Assembly (NCBI GenBank): GCA_034509925.1
Contig: CM067533.1
Span: 3,968,035 to 4,032,034 of the forward strand
Origin: Hirudinaria manillensis
Lineage: Eukaryota; Annelida; Clitellata; Hirudinida; Hirudinidae
Length of the DNA: 64,000 nucleotides
Reading direction: 5' to 3'
Made by a program: the position numbers and the translations under genes. Below, one piece after another: positions 62,725 to 64,000 of this stretch. Below the pieces are notes generated by a model. The model saw only the letters and a program-made list of their open reading frames with translations, did no database searches and was not told the DNA's origin. Position 1 is the stretch's first letter, and every line of letters starts with the position of its first letter.

Positions 62725-62836
62725 CCAGCAGGGACACCCGACTGATCATCGGGTGCGGCCCAGCCCCCGAGAGCGTAAGGAGATCAGGGCCGAAACGCTT
62801 GAAGAAGGGGCCACTCCTCTGAGGATTCCCTGCTGG
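62725..62836 (+). other. Structured 3' UTR of LINE copy C
   Basis: CCAGCAGGGA (62725-62734) pairs perfectly with TCCCTGCTGG (62827-62836). Inside, CGGCCC (62756-62761) pairs with GGGCCG (62787-62792), and CCTCTGAGG forms a small hairpin. The stems match the positions of those in copy B at 43572-43676, but the closing stem uses different bases. Confidence 0.65.
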
Positions 62837-62861
62837 CGCTCCAACAAAGGAGTTTCTTGCA

Positions 62862-62898
62862 ACTAAAAGTTGTCAAGGAGGTACCAGGGTTTTTACCA
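62862..62898 (+). repeat. Target duplication, right copy
   Basis: 37 bp, partner of 60366-60402, directly after the LINE 3' UTR. Confidence 0.8.
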
Positions 62899-63229
62899 TC
62901 ATTATTAATCACAAGACTGATGAGAAGTAGTTATTAAAAGTGATGAGAATTTCCAATGGTTCACATATCAGGTAGTTGTCTGAGAGAGCAATCTCTGAAA
63001 TTTCAGACTACATGTGCATCTTTTGTTTTCATATTTTTAAAATTGAATTCAGACATATTCTACATTCCTTTCTAGCAGTTAAGCAGTTGAAGTTCCTGAG
63101 AGTAAGCCTTTATTGATGCAATACAATTCTTAGAAAACCTGGAATAAGTGTTTTAATATCATCGCTGATGTTTATTCTCCAAGTTCTCTAGTTGGATTAT
63201 CCCTTGAGCAATTTGTTGATGTGATGGGT

Positions 63230-63850
63230 ATCTGCTTTTTCATTTTCCATCAAGGAATGGAAATTTGGGTACAAACATCTCAATAGCTAAGTCAATCTGC
63301 TGTTTGAATTCATTCTAGCAGCAATCCACATTTGGACAAAGCTGAAATATTGCACTCCAATCAATGTATGACAGGTATTTGTTGATCATCTAGTAATTTC
63401 CTTTCTTAAAGTTATAGGATGGTGATGGTAATGGCTGGTGATTTATGGGTATGCTGAGAATATTGAGCCTAAGAAAAATGACATTGAGGTCACTTGTTGA
63501 GATGCAGATGGGCACAATGCTCCATTTGTTGATATAAATTGAGGATCATTTCAAAAAAGAGATCAAAGTTGTTTTCATGTCATATAGTAGTTGTTACAAA
63601 TTGATGGAGTCCACAATCATTGAAGAATTCAAAGAAAAGTCTGTTGAGGATATTGTTTGGTGCTATGTGGTAGGTCTAATTAAAGAGATTGAAATCACCA
63701 AGAGAGACAGTATATTTGGTTGAGCAAAGCTGGTATAAACACTGGTGTTTTCATTGGTGTAGTTCATAGCTTCTAAGTCCAATCCTCCTAGATTATAATA
63801 AACTATGATTCTATAGATAGAGATTGATAGGTCAATCAAGTTCAATGTCT
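63230..63850 (-). pseudogene. CR1/L2-like LINE endonuclease fragment
   Basis: The minus strand carries an APE-type endonuclease remnant: IVYYNLGGLDLEAMNYTNEN, then in another frame VSLGDFNLFN (63699-63679, the GDFN motif), NNILNRLFFEFFNDCGLHQF and further decayed sequence to about 63230. Stops are frequent. It probably belongs to the same class as the reverse transcriptase at 58.15-59.64 kb, though the two are not provably one element. 62899-63229 and 63851-64000 hold nothing further that I recognise. Confidence 0.65.
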
Positions 63851-64000
63851 ATTCTGATAAAGACCCATAATCATTGGTCATTAATATCAATATTTATTTG
63901 AACATCCTGTTTTATTGGTTTTTTGCAAACAAAGTATCCCTAAACCTGAAGAAGACTAATTATTGTTACTTTTATGACCAACATAAAAGCCAACCCATAC

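Larger units (their letters stand above)
60403..62861 (+). mobile_element. RLE LINE copy C, 5'-truncated but nearly intact
   Basis: Bounded by the 37-bp direct repeat. Contains most of the reverse transcriptase, the zinc finger, endonuclease and complete structured 3' UTR. The best preserved member of this family in the window and probably the youngest. Confidence 0.92.

Noticed and set aside
62741-62800. Hammerhead-ribozyme-like pieces (CTGAT and GAAACG) in the LINE 3' UTR
   Set aside because: The required CUGAUGA core directly followed by stem II and GAAA is not intact: extra bases intervene and copies B and A lack CTGAT. The stem conservation is reported without claiming a ribozyme.

Overview
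This window is animal nuclear DNA. The genes are intron-rich, with GT/AG introns often 60 bp to several kb long, and they encode metazoan or ciliate/flagellate-associated families: a PAK4-type kinase, a Kintoun/DNAAF2 axonemal dynein assembly factor, a KCTD3/SHKBP1 BTB-WD protein, an LRRK1-type kinase and a classical-cadherin tail exon. Transposable elements are dense and varied. An invertebrate bilaterian seems likely, but nothing here fixes the phylum. No rRNA, tRNA, CRISPR array, operon or bacterial signal was seen.

Layout. 1-2680: folylpolyglutamate synthase (FPGS) on the minus strand, 3' end cut by the window edge, with a MITE in one intron. 3.7-4.7 kb: an orphan cadherin cytoplasmic exon (+) and an unidentified terminal exon (-). 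5167-6624: a Helitron with intact ends and decayed helicase. 6.6-9.4 kb: no recognisable gene. 9.4-15.1 kb: a pentanucleotide repeat tract split by a complete Gypsy LTR retrotransposon with two 221-bp LTRs that look identical and one open 1647-codon gag-pol whose Gag starts with a SAP-like domain. 15.1-18.05 kb: a mosaic of LINE, LTR-element and pogo/Tigger debris.

19.6-58 kb is a compact run of four host genes in alternating orientation: PAK4/mbt (+), DNAAF2 (-), KCTD3/SHKBP1 (+) and LRRK1-like (-). For all four I could build exon models that keep phase across every junction. The SHKBP1 and LRRK stop codons lie only 47 bp apart, tail to tail, so their 3' UTRs probably overlap. LRRK introns hold a Tc1/mariner element, three restriction-like-endonuclease (RLE) LINE pieces, a dispersed repeat pair and hAT-like debris. 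58.1-64 kb is mostly CR1/L2-like LINE debris interrupted by a long RLE LINE flanked by a 37-bp target duplication.

Functional links between the host genes are not evident; they are ordinary neighbours. The most interesting signals belong to the mobile elements: an apparently complete SAP-Gag Gypsy element, and an RLE LINE family whose 3' UTR appears to fold into an RNA whose closing stem differs in sequence between two copies yet stays paired. I did not find a convincing new multi-gene system.
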